A stretch of DNA of 64,000 nt from contig NZ_QFXK01000003.1 of assembly GCF_003261635.1 (NCBI RefSeq), forward strand, positions 1 to 64,000. The letters are read 5' to 3'. The position numbers and the translations under genes were made by a program. The stretch's first letter is position 1; every line of letters begins with the position of its first letter. The DNA comes from Kribbella monticola (GTDB taxonomy: Bacteria; Actinomycetota; Actinomycetes; Propionibacteriales; Kribbellaceae). The notes under the pieces were generated by a model. The model did no database searches. It saw only the letters and a program-made list of their open reading frames with translations, and was not told where the DNA came from. Positions 15,984-25,270 of the stretch are shown piece after piece.

Positions 15984-17975
15984 TCAGGTGTCCTGGAGTC
16001 GTTTCAGCGCGCCGAGCACCTTCTCACGATCGGCTGTCGGCCACATCGGTGGCAAGGAGGCGCGCAGATAACCGCCGTACCGCGCGGTCACGATCCGCGG
16101 GTCCAGGATCGCCACCACACCCCGGTCGGACGTACGCCGGATCAGCCGGCCGGTTCCCTGGGCGAGCAGCAATGCGGCATGGGTCGCGGCGACGGCCATG
16201 AAGCCGTTCCCGCCCGCCTCGTCGACGGCTCGCTGCCGGGCGGCCATCAGCGGCTCGTCGGGGCGCGGGAACGGGACCCGGTCGATGATGACGAGGTTGC
16301 AGGTCGAGCCCGGTACGTCGATGCCCTGCCACAGCGACAGAGTGCCGAACAGAGAGGTCTCCGGGTCCTCGATGAACTCGCGAGCCAACTCCCCCAGTTG
16401 CGCGTCGCCCTGACACAGCACCTTCAGGTCGGTCGCCTCGCGGACAGCGGCGGTCGCGGCCTCGGCTGCCCGCCGGGACGAGAACAAGCCGAGCGTTCGA
16501 CCACCAGCGGCCGTGATCAGGTCGATGATCTCGTCGAACTGCTTCTTGCCCAGCCCGTCACGATGCGGCGGCGGCAAGTGCTTCGCGACGTACAGGATCC
16601 CCTGCTTCTCGTACTCGAACGGGGAGCCGACATCCAGCCCGCGCCATGGCAGTGGCCCGGTGTCGGAGTCGGTATCGACGGAAGGCATCTCCTCGCCGTC
16701 GGCCAGCTTGTCGGACGGTCGCAGGCCGACCTGCCGGGCGATCGCGTCGAAGTCACCACCGAGCGTCAGCGTCGCCGAGGTGAGGACGACGGTCCGGTCC
16801 TTCAACACCAGCTCGCGCAGCAAGCCGGCCACCGTGAGCGGCGCGATCCGGAGCTCGCGGCCGAAGCGTTCCCGGTCGACCAGCCAGACCACGTCGAGGT
16901 CGCTCAGCGCGGCGACCCGCTCGGCGACGTCGAAGATCTCCTTCACCGCGCCCTTGGACTGCCGCTTCGCACCGTCGGGATCGTTGTCGGCGTCGTCGGA
17001 CTTCTTGTTCAGATCGGAGTACACAGCCCGCGCCGCGTCCCGCACCAGACCGGCGGCTTCGAGAACCACGCCGTTCGCTGCTTCGATCCGTCCTTCGCGC
17101 GTCTCGTCCAGAGCGGCTCGCAGCGCGTCGGAGGCGTCGATGAGGTCGTCCGCGTGATCGTCGTCGACGAACCGGCGGGCGCGTTTGGCGGCGCGTTCGA
17201 CCATCTGCGGCGACAGCTCGGCGCCGGCCGCGCCGGTCACCCGGGCGGGCAACTCGTGCGCCTCGTCGATGACGACCACGTCGTGCTCCGGCAGCACTGT
17301 CCTGTTCTCGAAGGCATCGATCGAGAGCAGCGCGTGGTTGGTGATCACGATGTCGGCCTTGCGGGCCTGCTCCTTGGCCTTCTCGGCGAAGCACTCGTCG
17401 CCGTACGGGCACTTCTGCGCGCCGAGGCACTCGCGCGCGGCGATCGCGACCTGCTGCCAGGCCTGGTACTGGTGGGTGGGCGCGTGATCGCGGTCGCCTG
17501 CCTCGCCGTCGAGCAACTGCTGCTCGGCCCAGTCGCGCAGCTCGAGTACCTGCTGGCCGACCGGGCCGGCCGGCGGGATGTCGATCAGCATGCCGTCGTC
17601 GTCGGGCGCGCCTTCGCGGATCCGGTGCAGGCAGGCGTAGTTGTTCCGGCCCTTCTGGATCGCGTACGCCGGGCGGCGCGGCAACAGCTTCTCTGTCGCG
17701 TCCAGCAGAGCCGGCACATCGCGGTCCACCAGCTGCGACTGGAGCGCCAGCGTCGCTGTCGACACGACGACGCGGCGGTCCTCCAAGGCGTGTAGCAACG
17801 CGGGCACCAAGTACCCGAGTGACTTCCCCGTTCCGGTTCCGGCCTGGACGAGGAGATGGGATCCATCCTCCATCGCCCCGTTGACCGCCTCGGCCATTTC
17901 CACCTGGCCAGGACGCGTCTGACCACCGATACCGGAGACCGCGGCCTCCAGCAGTTCACGCACTTCGACACCCAC
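15984..17975 (-). CDS. dinG: ATP-dependent DNA helicase, DinG family
   Basis: A 663-residue superfamily 2 helicase related to DinG/XPD. The Walker A is QAGTGTGKSLGYLVPAL, the Walker B is VVVIDEAHEL (DEAH box), and the C-terminal motif VI is AQGTGRLIRRTSDRG. Cysteines in NYACLHR and ARECLGAQKCPYGDEC, between motifs Ia and II, match the four-cysteine iron-sulphur site that makes XPD-like helicases redox-dependent. It unwinds forked or R-loop DNA in repair. The start is GTG. The ligase gene follows 27 bp downstream on the same strand. No LexA box is evident upstream despite the name. Confidence 0.93.
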   Translation of the reverse strand: MGVEVRELLEAAVSGIGGQTRPGQVEMAEAVNGAMEDGSHLLVQAGTGTGKSLGYLVPALLHALEDRRVVVSTATLALQSQLVDRDVPALLDATEKLLPRRPAYAIQKGRNNYACLHRIREGAPDDDGMLIDIPPAGPVGQQVLELRDWAEQQLLDGEAGDRDHAPTHQYQAWQQVAIAARECLGAQKCPYGDECFAEKAKEQARKADIVITNHALLSIDAFENRTVLPEHDVVVIDEAHELPARVTGAAGAELSPQMVERAAKRARRFVDDDHADDLIDASDALRAALDETREGRIEAANGVVLEAAGLVRDAARAVYSDLNKKSDDADNDPDGAKRQSKGAVKEIFDVAERVAALSDLDVVWLVDRERFGRELRIAPLTVAGLLRELVLKDRTVVLTSATLTLGGDFDAIARQVGLRPSDKLADGEEMPSVDTDSDTGPLPWRGLDVGSPFEYEKQGILYVAKHLPPPHRDGLGKKQFDEIIDLITAAGGRTLGLFSSRRAAEAATAAVREATDLKVLCQGDAQLGELAREFIEDPETSLFGTLSLWQGIDVPGSTCNLVIIDRVPFPRPDEPLMAARQRAVDEAGGNGFMAVAATHAALLLAQGTGRLIRRTSDRGVVAILDPRIVTARYGGYLRASLPPMWPTADREKVLGALKRLQDT

Positions 17976-18107
17976 CGCATCACCCTAGCCCGCTCGACGG
18001 ACAATCCCCGACCAGCTCGCGCCAGCCTGTGGAAAACCCCGTGACCAGAGCCGGGCCGACGTGGCGCGATCAGCCGGGTAGGGCCTGAAGGCGGCCCGAG
18101 GGCGGGG

Positions 18108-20405
18108 TCAGACGACGGCGCCGCGGTCGGGTTCGGAGTCGCGGTCGCGTTGTTTGGTCTTCGGGCGGGGCGCCGGAGCTGGGTAGCGCCTTTCCAACTC
18201 CACCAGCAGTGGGGCTGCGGTCAGGTTGGAGGAATAGGTGCCTACGAGGATGCCCAGGAGGAGCGCGAGAGCGAAGTCGTCCAGGGAGTCGCCGCCCAGG
18301 AAGAGCAGGGCGGCCAGGATGAAGAGCGTGCTGATGCCGGTGTTGATCGTCCGGGGCAGCACGTTGACGATGGCGGTGTCGACGACCGGGCCGAGGTTCT
18401 CGGTCGAGCGGGCGTTGCGGGTCTCGCGGATGCGGTCGAAGACGACGACCGAGTCGTTGACCGTGTACCCGATGATCGTCAGCAACGCGGCCAGGAAGAT
18501 CCCGTCCACCGGCTTGCCGGTCCACGCGAACACGCCGACCACCACCGCCACGTTCTGCAGCAGAGCCAGTACGGCGCCGGCGCCGAACGTCCACCGGAAG
18601 CGCACCGCGAGATACGCCAACTGCGCCAGCAACGCGACCCCTAGTGCGATCAGCGCCTTGTTGCGCAGTTCGTTGCCCAGCGACGGCCCGATGCTCTCGT
18701 TGCGGATCACGTCCGCGCTGCCACCGATCCGGGACAGCGACTCGCGGATCTTCTCGGCCTCGTCATCGCTGATCGTGCCGGTCCGCACAGTGATGTCGTC
18801 GGCACCAGAGGCCTGTACGACGGCCGTCGGGTAACCAGCCTCGGCCACCGCGGCCCGCGCCTGATCCGGCGTGATCCGCTGCGCCGTGCTCACCTCGAGC
18901 AGCCGCCCACCGGTGAACTCGACGCCCAGGTTCAGCCCCCGAATCCCCACACCCGCGATGCTGACGACGATCGCGACAGCCGTGATGACGAGCCACCGCC
19001 GGCTGTGCTTCATCAGCGGTGGGCGACGCGTCTCGAGCCAGGTGCGCACGCGACCGTGACCTGCGATCCCGCTGAGCGCCGGTCGCCGCAGAACGAACTT
19101 CCGCGACACGAGGAACTCCGCGAGCACCCGCGTGACCACCAGCGCGGACAGCATCGAAGCCAGTACGCCGATGCTGAGCGTCACCCCGAAGCCGCGCACC
19201 GGTCCGGCGGCCAGGAAGAACAGCAGCCCGGCGGCAAGCAACGTGGTGATGTTGGAGTCCGCGATCGCCGACAACGCGTTCTGGAAGCCGCTGCGCAGAG
19301 ATCTCCTCAGGCCGTCGGTGCGGCCCGCGATGTAGTCCTCACGAGCGCGCTCGAAAACAAGGACGTTCGCGTCCACCGCCATCCCGATGGCGAGCACGAA
19401 CCCGGCCAGGCCGGGCAAGGTCAGCGTCGCCCCGAGCGCGGTCAACGCGGCGTACGACATTCCCGAGTAGGCGATCAGGCCGAGCACGGCCATCAGGCCG
19501 ACCAACCGGTACACGAAGATGATGAAGAGCGCGGTGAGCCCGATCCCGATCGCGCCGGCCAGCGCGCTCGCCTGGATCGCGTCCTTGCCGAGCGACGGGC
19601 CGACCGTCCGCTGGTCGACGACGTGCACCGGCACCGGCAGCGAGCCGCCCTCGATCAACGCGGCCAGGTCCTTGGCCTCGTCCTCGGTGAAGGAACCGGA
19701 GATCGTGCTGGTGCCGCCCGCGATGCCGATGTTGCAGAGCTGGCTGCCGCCGTTCGGGTCGACCTGCGGGGCGGTGATCACCTCGTTGTCGAGCACGATC
19801 GCGACCCGCCGCGCCGGTGTACCGACAGGCTCGCAGGCCGCCTTGCCGGTGATGTTCGCCCAGATCTTGCCGCCGTCGTCCTTGAAGTCCAGCTGGACGA
19901 ACCAGCCGGAAGCCTGCTGGGTGTCGAACAGCCCGTCGGCACCGCCGACCTTCTCACCCGTCATCGCGGGCTTCGCCAACTTCAAGAAGCCGCCGCCCGA
20001 ATCGTCGGGCAGGTAGAGGTCGCCCGCCGCCGGCTTGGCCGGCTTGGCCGCCACGTGGTCGAGCACTTCGTGGAAGGTCAACTGCGCGGTCTTGCCGATC
20101 ACCTTCGCGGCCTCGCGGGGATCCTGGACACCCGGTAGCTCGACGATGATCCGCTTGTCGCCCTGCCGGGTGACGCTCGGCTCGCTGACCCCGAGCGCGT
20201 CGATCCGGCGTCGCAGTACCTCGAGGGCCTTGTCCGTGGTCTCCTTGCCGGCCTTGACCGTCGGCGAGTCGCTGGTCTCCAGCACGATCTGGGTGCCGCC
20301 GCGCAGGTCCAGGCCGAGTTGTGGCTTCGCGGTCGTCACCACGTAGCCGGACGCGGCCAGGACGAGGAACGCGAACAGCGCTCGGACGAGGGACGAGCGT
20401 TTCAC
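18108..20405 (-). CDS. secDF: Fused protein translocase subunit SecDF
   Basis: A 765-residue fusion of SecD and SecF, which uses the proton gradient to pull preproteins out after SecYEG translocation. The SecD half begins after one transmembrane helix with LGLDLRGGTQIVLE. It carries the P1 domain (DALGVSEPSVTRQG, IIVELPGVQDP) and ends in helices with GMAVDANVLVFERAREDY. The SecF half starts near residue 460, has LGVEFTGGRLLEV and the matching NDSVVVFDRIRETR. Twelve membrane helices are expected. GTG 20405 was chosen because GGAGG lies 7 nt upstream. It lacks yajC and ruv neighbours, so it may be a second copy beside separate secD/secF genes, as known in Streptomyces. Confidence 0.93.
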   Translation of the reverse strand: MKRSSLVRALFAFLVLAASGYVVTTAKPQLGLDLRGGTQIVLETSDSPTVKAGKETTDKALEVLRRRIDALGVSEPSVTRQGDKRIIVELPGVQDPREAAKVIGKTAQLTFHEVLDHVAAKPAKPAAGDLYLPDDSGGGFLKLAKPAMTGEKVGGADGLFDTQQASGWFVQLDFKDDGGKIWANITGKAACEPVGTPARRVAIVLDNEVITAPQVDPNGGSQLCNIGIAGGTSTISGSFTEDEAKDLAALIEGGSLPVPVHVVDQRTVGPSLGKDAIQASALAGAIGIGLTALFIIFVYRLVGLMAVLGLIAYSGMSYAALTALGATLTLPGLAGFVLAIGMAVDANVLVFERAREDYIAGRTDGLRRSLRSGFQNALSAIADSNITTLLAAGLLFFLAAGPVRGFGVTLSIGVLASMLSALVVTRVLAEFLVSRKFVLRRPALSGIAGHGRVRTWLETRRPPLMKHSRRWLVITAVAIVVSIAGVGIRGLNLGVEFTGGRLLEVSTAQRITPDQARAAVAEAGYPTAVVQASGADDITVRTGTISDDEAEKIRESLSRIGGSADVIRNESIGPSLGNELRNKALIALGVALLAQLAYLAVRFRWTFGAGAVLALLQNVAVVVGVFAWTGKPVDGIFLAALLTIIGYTVNDSVVVFDRIRETRNARSTENLGPVVDTAIVNVLPRTINTGISTLFILAALLFLGGDSLDDFALALLLGILVGTYSSNLTAAPLLVELERRYPAPAPRPKTKQRDRDSEPDRGAVV

Positions 20406-20511
20406 TGACAGCCTCCGGGAGGTGGGCACCCTGGGTAGGGGTGTCGTGACTCAGAGCAGATCACTGGGAGTGGAACGCACAGTGTATGGAGCAACACAAG
20501 GCCGCTACGGC

Positions 20512-21153
20512 CTAAGCCTCTTCGGCGGAGTCGATGCCGTGTTCGATGGCGTAGCGCACGAGTTCGGCACGGTTGTGAAGCTGCAGTTTGCGCAGTGTGT
20601 TCTGCACGTGGTTCTCGACGGTCCGGTGGGACAGCACCAATCGGGTCGCGATCTGGCGGGCAGTCAGGCCGCGCGCGACGAGTCGTAGTACCTCGGTCTC
20701 GCGCTCGGTGAGCTGAGGCACTTCCGGTCCTGCTCCGAGCCGCCGGTACTCCCCCAGCAGCAACCCGGCCAGCCCAGCACTAAAGACGGCGTCCCCCTCA
20801 GCAGTACGCCGTACTGCGTCGTCGAACTCGTCCAGCGACGCAGACTTCACCAGATAGCCGGACGCACCGTTCTTCACTGCAGCCAGTACGTCGGCCTGCT
20901 CGGCGCTGGCCGACAACACGAGCACCCTGGTGTCCGGCAGCGCAGCAGTGATCTCCCGGGTCGCATCGACGCCGGATCCCTCGCCCAGCTGCAGATCCAT
21001 CACCACCACGTCCGGCCGGGTCGCCAGCGCGATCCGGATTGCACTCGAGACGTCGGCGGCGGTCGCGCAGACGTCGTACCCGCGGCTACCGAGGTCCCGG
21101 GCGACGCCCTCGCGCCACATCGGGTGGTCGTCGACGATCATCACCCGCGTCAT
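20512..21153 (-). CDS. Response regulator, NarL/FixJ family
   Basis: A 213-residue regulator. The receiver domain has the acidic pair Asp8-Asp9, phosphoacceptor Asp53 (VVVMDLQLGEGSG) and the conserved Lys in GYLVKSAS. The C-terminal LuxR-type helix-turn-helix is LTERETEVLRLVARGLTARQIATRLVLSHRTVENHV. Its ATG overlaps the stop of the upstream histidine kinase gene (ATGA), so the two are translationally coupled and form one system. Targets are not visible. The divergent metalloprotease gene is a candidate only by position. Confidence 0.95.
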   Translation of the reverse strand: MTRVMIVDDHPMWREGVARDLGSRGYDVCATAADVSSAIRIALATRPDVVVMDLQLGEGSGVDATREITAALPDTRVLVLSASAEQADVLAAVKNGASGYLVKSASLDEFDDAVRRTAEGDAVFSAGLAGLLLGEYRRLGAGPEVPQLTERETEVLRLVARGLTARQIATRLVLSHRTVENHVQNTLRKLQLHNRAELVRYAIEHGIDSAEEA

Positions 21154-22289
21154 CTGCTGCTCACTCTCATCTCCCACTCGGTCCCCTCGCCGGGAGCGGT
21201 CCGGACCGAGACACTGCCGCCCAGATCGGCGATCCGGCCGCGGATCGACTGGCTCACACCGAGATGCCCGTCGGACCTGGCCTGTACGAGCCGGTCGGGT
21301 GTCGTCCCGGTTCCATCGTCGCGGACGGACAGCAGTACCTCGTCACCGAGGTCCTCGACGACCACCCAACAGCGCGCGTGCGGCCCGGCGTGCTTGTCCA
21401 CGTTGCTCAGAGCTTCCTTGACGACGGCAACGAGTTCGGTGGCAGTGGCCGTGGGCAACAACACCTGCCCTGCCGGTACGACGACGTCCACCCGCGTCGT
21501 GGCCAACGGGATCAGCAGCATGCACAGGTCTATCCGGCCGCGGTCGCCGTTGAGCGGCCGGGAGGCCATCAGCGCGCGCAGTGCGACCTCCTGCTCGGCA
21601 GCGAGGGCCGCGAGTTCGGCTGCCTCGCCGCCGATCGCAGTACCGCGTCGTTGCACCTGGGCAAGCACCTGCAGTACTCCGTCGTGGATCGACCGGCCCA
21701 GGCGGAGCCGTTCGGCCGCGGCGCTCTCGGCGGCAATCGCTTCGCGCAGCCGGGCGTTGGCGCGGCGCATGGTGGTCGCTGCGTACCCGACGACGAGTCC
21801 GGACACCAGGAGCAGCTGGACGTTGCTGAGGATCTTCGATGCGTGATCGACGCCACGCAAGGACAACAGAGCGAGGCTGATGGTCGCGGCGCCGAGCAGG
21901 CCACCGTCGCGGCCGCGGGAGATGCCCAGTGCGATCACCGGACCCGCTGCCCAGACGGACGTGAGCACGGAGGCTCCGCCGCGAATGTCCAACAGCGGCT
22001 GGGCCAGCAGGGTCGCGTACATGCAGCCGACCGTCACCACCAGGTCCGCGAGGGCCAGCCGGGTGTTCCGGCGGCCCCAATGCCTGCTGTAGCCGATGGA
22101 GGCGACAACGGTCCACAGGCCCATGATCGCGAGTTGGACGACCGCTCCGGAGTGCCGGTGGATGCCGTCCCAGCGGGTCCACACCCCGAAACAGGCGAAG
22201 AACCAGGTGATCACCCGGAATACGATCAGCGCACGCCAAAGCGGTAACAGCAGGTCCGCGGTGTCACCACGCGACCGGACATCCTCCAT
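21150..22289 (-). CDS. Sensor histidine kinase, NarL-partner type
   Basis: A 379-residue kinase. The N-terminal half is a bundle of about five to six membrane helices (for example IVFRVITWFFACFGVW, VVQLAIMGLWTVVASIGY) with short loops. The HisKA_3-type dimerisation helix contains RSIHDGVLQVLAQV with the phosphoacceptor His. The ATPase domain has the N box VVKEALSNVDKHA and the G boxes DDGTG and GHLGVSQSIRGRIADLGGS. ATG 22289 was chosen since the reading frame further upstream has no membrane-protein character. The lack of a large extracellular domain suggests it senses a membrane or envelope cue. Confidence 0.9.
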   Translation of the reverse strand: MEDVRSRGDTADLLLPLWRALIVFRVITWFFACFGVWTRWDGIHRHSGAVVQLAIMGLWTVVASIGYSRHWGRRNTRLALADLVVTVGCMYATLLAQPLLDIRGGASVLTSVWAAGPVIALGISRGRDGGLLGAATISLALLSLRGVDHASKILSNVQLLLVSGLVVGYAATTMRRANARLREAIAAESAAAERLRLGRSIHDGVLQVLAQVQRRGTAIGGEAAELAALAAEQEVALRALMASRPLNGDRGRIDLCMLLIPLATTRVDVVVPAGQVLLPTATATELVAVVKEALSNVDKHAGPHARCWVVVEDLGDEVLLSVRDDGTGTTPDRLVQARSDGHLGVSQSIRGRIADLGGSVSVRTAPGEGTEWEMRVSSR

Positions 22290-22530
22290 GCCGGACAGTG
22301 TGCCAACCAGCCGGTCCCTGACGCTGCGTGCAGGTACTCCACTCGACTGAGTGGTCTTACTCAGGTCTGTGCGCGCATGATTCCCCGCAGTTACCTGGGA
22401 AATTCCGCCGAACCACTTCATCAACCCGCTTTTTCCCCGTACTGTCGCGCAGAAGTACACGCTCGGGGGAGCAGTATGCACACTCCGTAACCACCTGACG
22501 GAGTGGATTTTCATGAGCTGGGAGGGAAAC

Positions 22531-24891
22531 GTGCGCAAGGTAACTGTCGGGCTGGTCAGCCTGGCTATTGCGGCGACCTTCGGTCTGAGCATGAACCAGG
22601 CCGGGAACGCCGTCACACAGCAGCCGCTCTCGGGCGGCACCACGAACGCCAGCGAGGCACCGGCCTCTGACGAGCTGCCGAACCCGCTGGAGGACAAGCG
22701 CCGGGATCTGCGTCAGGAAGCGATCACCAAGCTCCTGAACGGCACCGGTAAGGCCGAGAAGCGCGGCGCCAGCACGGTGATGAAGCTGGGCACCAAGGCG
22801 AAGGGTTCCGACGGCGTCACGAACGCCCAGGGCAAGGTCGACCAGTACGTCGAGCTGTCGCGGGAGAAGACCGACAAGATCTTCGTCATCCTGGCCGAGT
22901 TCGGCAACCAGCGGCACCCGAGCTACCCCGACCAGGACACCGACCCGGCGACGCCCGGTCCGGCCACCTTCGACGGCCCGCTGCACAACGCGATCCCGGC
23001 CCCGAACCGGGCGGTGGACAACTCGACCGTCTGGCAGCCCGACTACTCGGCGCAGCACTACCGCGACCTGTACTTCGGCAACGGCAACTCGGTGAAGAAG
23101 TACTACGAGAAGCAGTCCTCCGGCCGCTACTCGGTCAACGGCGAGGTCAGCGACTGGGTGAAGGTGCCCTACAACGAGGCCCGTTACGGCCGGTCGAACG
23201 GCTTCCCGTGCGCCGGCAACGTCTGCAACAACACCTGGGCCCTGGTCCAGGACGCCGTGAACCAGTGGGTTGTGGACCAGCAGGCCAAGGGTCAGACCGA
23301 CGCGCAGATCAAGGCCGACCTGGCGACGTACGACCAGTGGGACCGCTACGACTACGACGGTGACGGCAACTTCAACGAGCCCGACGGTTACATCGACCAC
23401 TTCCAGATCGTCCACTCCGGTGGCGACCAGGCCGATGGTGACCCGCAGCAGGGTGAGGACGCGATCTGGTCGCACCGCTGGCGCGTCCAGACCCCGGGTG
23501 GCCCGGCGAACTTCCCGATCGGTGGCGCCCAGATCGGCAACACCGGCATGTGGGTCGGCGACTACACGGTGCAGCCGGAGAACGGCGGCATCAGCGTCTT
23601 CGCGCACGAGTACGGCCACGACCTCGGCCTGCCGGACCAGTACGACACGGCCGGCGGCGAGAACGGCGTCAACTGGTGGACGATCATGGCGCAGAGCCGG
23701 GTCAGCAAGCCCACCGACGGCGGCATCGGCGAGCAGGCGGCCGACTTCGGCGCCTGGGACAAGATGTTCCTCGGCTGGCTGGACTACGAGATCGTGAACT
23801 CCGGCCAGAACCGGACCGTCGAGCTCGGCCCGTTCGAGTACAACACCGCCAAGGCCCAGGGCCTGGTGGTCACGCTGCCGAAGAAGCAGGTGGTCAGTCC
23901 GCTGGTCACTCCCCCGGTCGGCAGCAAGCAGTGGTGGAGCGGGCAGGGCAACAACCTCGACCGTTCGATGAGCCGTCAGGTCACCCTGCCGGCCGGCTCG
24001 GCCAGCCTCACCTTCCAGGCGAACTACGACATCGAGGACTGCGGTCCGGACCCGTGTGACTACGCCTACGTCGAGGTCAACGACGGCACCGGCTACAAGG
24101 CGATCCCCGGCAGCATCACCAAGGCGGCCGAGGGCAACGGCATCGACGGCACCAGCGCCGGCTGGGTCCCGGCCACCTTCGACCTGTCCGCCTACGCGGG
24201 CAAGACGATCGGCCTGCAGCTGCACTACGTGACCGACACGGCGGCCGGCGGCAAGGGCTTCTTCGTCGACGACCTCAAGGTCACCTCGGGCACCACCACG
24301 GTGGTCGACTCGGGTGCGGAGACGTCACCCGAGGGCTGGACGCTGAACGGCTTCACCTCCGTCGGCGGCAGCATCACCACGCTGTACGACAACTACTACA
24401 TCGCGACGAACGTGAACCACATCTCGTACGACGCGAACCTCAAGACCGGCCCGTACAACTTCGGCTTCCTGAACACCCAGCCGGACAAGGTCGAGCACTT
24501 CCCGTACCAGCCGGGTCTGCTGATCTGGTACGTCGACACCTCGACGCCGGACAACAACACCAGCGTGCACCCGGGTTCGGGCCGTGCGCTGCCGATCGAC
24601 TCGCGGCCGGTCCCGATCAACCGGATCGACGGAACCGTCTGGCGCCCGCGCGTCAGCGGCTACGACGCTCCGTTCGGGCTCACCAAGGCTGACTCGTTCA
24701 CGCTGCACTTCAACGGCCAGCCCAGCTACATCCGTGGCCAGGCAGCGGTGCCGACGTTCAACGACAGCAAGACCTACTGGTACCCGGAGCTTCCGAGTGC
24801 CGGTGTGAAGATCCCGAACAACGGGGTCAACATCAAGGTCACCGGTCAGAGCGGCACCTCGATGACCGTCAAGGTCTCGAAGCGCAGCTAA
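22531..24891 (+). CDS. Secreted immune inhibitor A-like metalloprotease (peptidase M6)
   Basis: A 786-residue exported zinc protease. A signal peptide lies at the N-terminus (VTVGLVSLAIAATFGLS), followed by a propeptide. The catalytic site H359EYGHDLGLPDQYD contains the HExxH zinc motif. The remaining domain includes a MAM/jelly-roll-like stretch around residues 470-620 (DDLKVTSGTTTVVDSG), as in the Bacillus InhA family. GTG 22531 is preferred because GGGAGGGAAAC sits right before it; an ATG six codons earlier is the alternative. Codon use is strongly biased to C/G-ending codons, suggesting high expression. It is divergent from the two-component system. Confidence 0.92.
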   Translation: MRKVTVGLVSLAIAATFGLSMNQAGNAVTQQPLSGGTTNASEAPASDELPNPLEDKRRDLRQEAITKLLNGTGKAEKRGASTVMKLGTKAKGSDGVTNAQGKVDQYVELSREKTDKIFVILAEFGNQRHPSYPDQDTDPATPGPATFDGPLHNAIPAPNRAVDNSTVWQPDYSAQHYRDLYFGNGNSVKKYYEKQSSGRYSVNGEVSDWVKVPYNEARYGRSNGFPCAGNVCNNTWALVQDAVNQWVVDQQAKGQTDAQIKADLATYDQWDRYDYDGDGNFNEPDGYIDHFQIVHSGGDQADGDPQQGEDAIWSHRWRVQTPGGPANFPIGGAQIGNTGMWVGDYTVQPENGGISVFAHEYGHDLGLPDQYDTAGGENGVNWWTIMAQSRVSKPTDGGIGEQAADFGAWDKMFLGWLDYEIVNSGQNRTVELGPFEYNTAKAQGLVVTLPKKQVVSPLVTPPVGSKQWWSGQGNNLDRSMSRQVTLPAGSASLTFQANYDIEDCGPDPCDYAYVEVNDGTGYKAIPGSITKAAEGNGIDGTSAGWVPATFDLSAYAGKTIGLQLHYVTDTAAGGKGFFVDDLKVTSGTTTVVDSGAETSPEGWTLNGFTSVGGSITTLYDNYYIATNVNHISYDANLKTGPYNFGFLNTQPDKVEHFPYQPGLLIWYVDTSTPDNNTSVHPGSGRALPIDSRPVPINRIDGTVWRPRVSGYDAPFGLTKADSFTLHFNGQPSYIRGQAAVPTFNDSKTYWYPELPSAGVKIPNNGVNIKVTGQSGTSMTVKVSKRS

Positions 24892-24909
24892 TGCCCTGAG
24901 CAACAAAAA

Positions 24910-24944
24910 CCGGCGGCCCTGGGAGCAACTCCCAGGGCCGCCGG
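24910..24944. terminator. Bidirectional terminator hairpin
   Basis: A perfect 16-bp stem (CCGGCGGCCCTGGGAG / CTCCCAGGGCCGCCGG) with a CAA loop, between the convergent protease gene and the minus-strand caspase-like operon. Preceded by an A-rich run (AACAAAAAC), which becomes a U-tract on the minus strand. Confidence 0.85.
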
Positions 24945-24955
24945 CCTGTCCGGAC

Positions 24956-25255
24956 TCAGAACTTCGTCAGGCTCGGAAACACCTTCTCCACGGTCGCCTC
25001 GTAGCCGAAGCCCATCACGATCGCGACCCAGAAGGTGATCTTCACGTCCGGCTTCGCCGCCCGGAACACCGCCATCACGATCAGGGCCGACAGCAAGCAG
25101 AACACGAACAGCCGCGCGTACTTCGCCACCCACGGCGGCAGCCCCGGTGCCGCGGTCGGCCCGAAGTCCTTCTGGATGTACCCCTTCAGAACCGGGTACA
25201 GCACCGCCACCAGCACACCCAGCGCGATACCGAAGTACACCACCCAGTCGTTCAT
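24956..25255 (-). CDS. Three-helix small membrane protein (last gene of caspase-like operon)
   Basis: A 99-residue protein with three predicted membrane helices: about residues 5-23 (VVYFGIALGVLVAVLYPVL), 48-66 (LFVFCLLSALIVMAVF) and 74-92 (ITFWVAIVMGFGYEATVEKV). The ending, a glycine-aromatic kink followed by an acidic-lysine stretch, is seen in many small membrane proteins of uncharacterised bacterial operons. It begins 15 bp after the middle gene's stop, so it is co-transcribed with the other two. Its role is unknown; a membrane effector or anchor for the caspase-like partner is a guess from context. Confidence 0.72.
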   Translation of the reverse strand: MNDWVVYFGIALGVLVAVLYPVLKGYIQKDFGPTAAPGLPPWVAKYARLFVFCLLSALIVMAVFRAAKPDVKITFWVAIVMGFGYEATVEKVFPSLTKF

Positions 25256-25270
25256 CCGAGCCTCCCCACG

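Noticed and set aside
15657-17795. Long plus-strand frame opposite the ligase and dinG genes
   Set aside because: It runs across two well-supported genes and has a shadow-like, low-complexity composition.
22290-22697. N-terminal extension of the histidine kinase
   Set aside because: The extended 136 residues overlap the protease start on the other strand and are not kinase-like.
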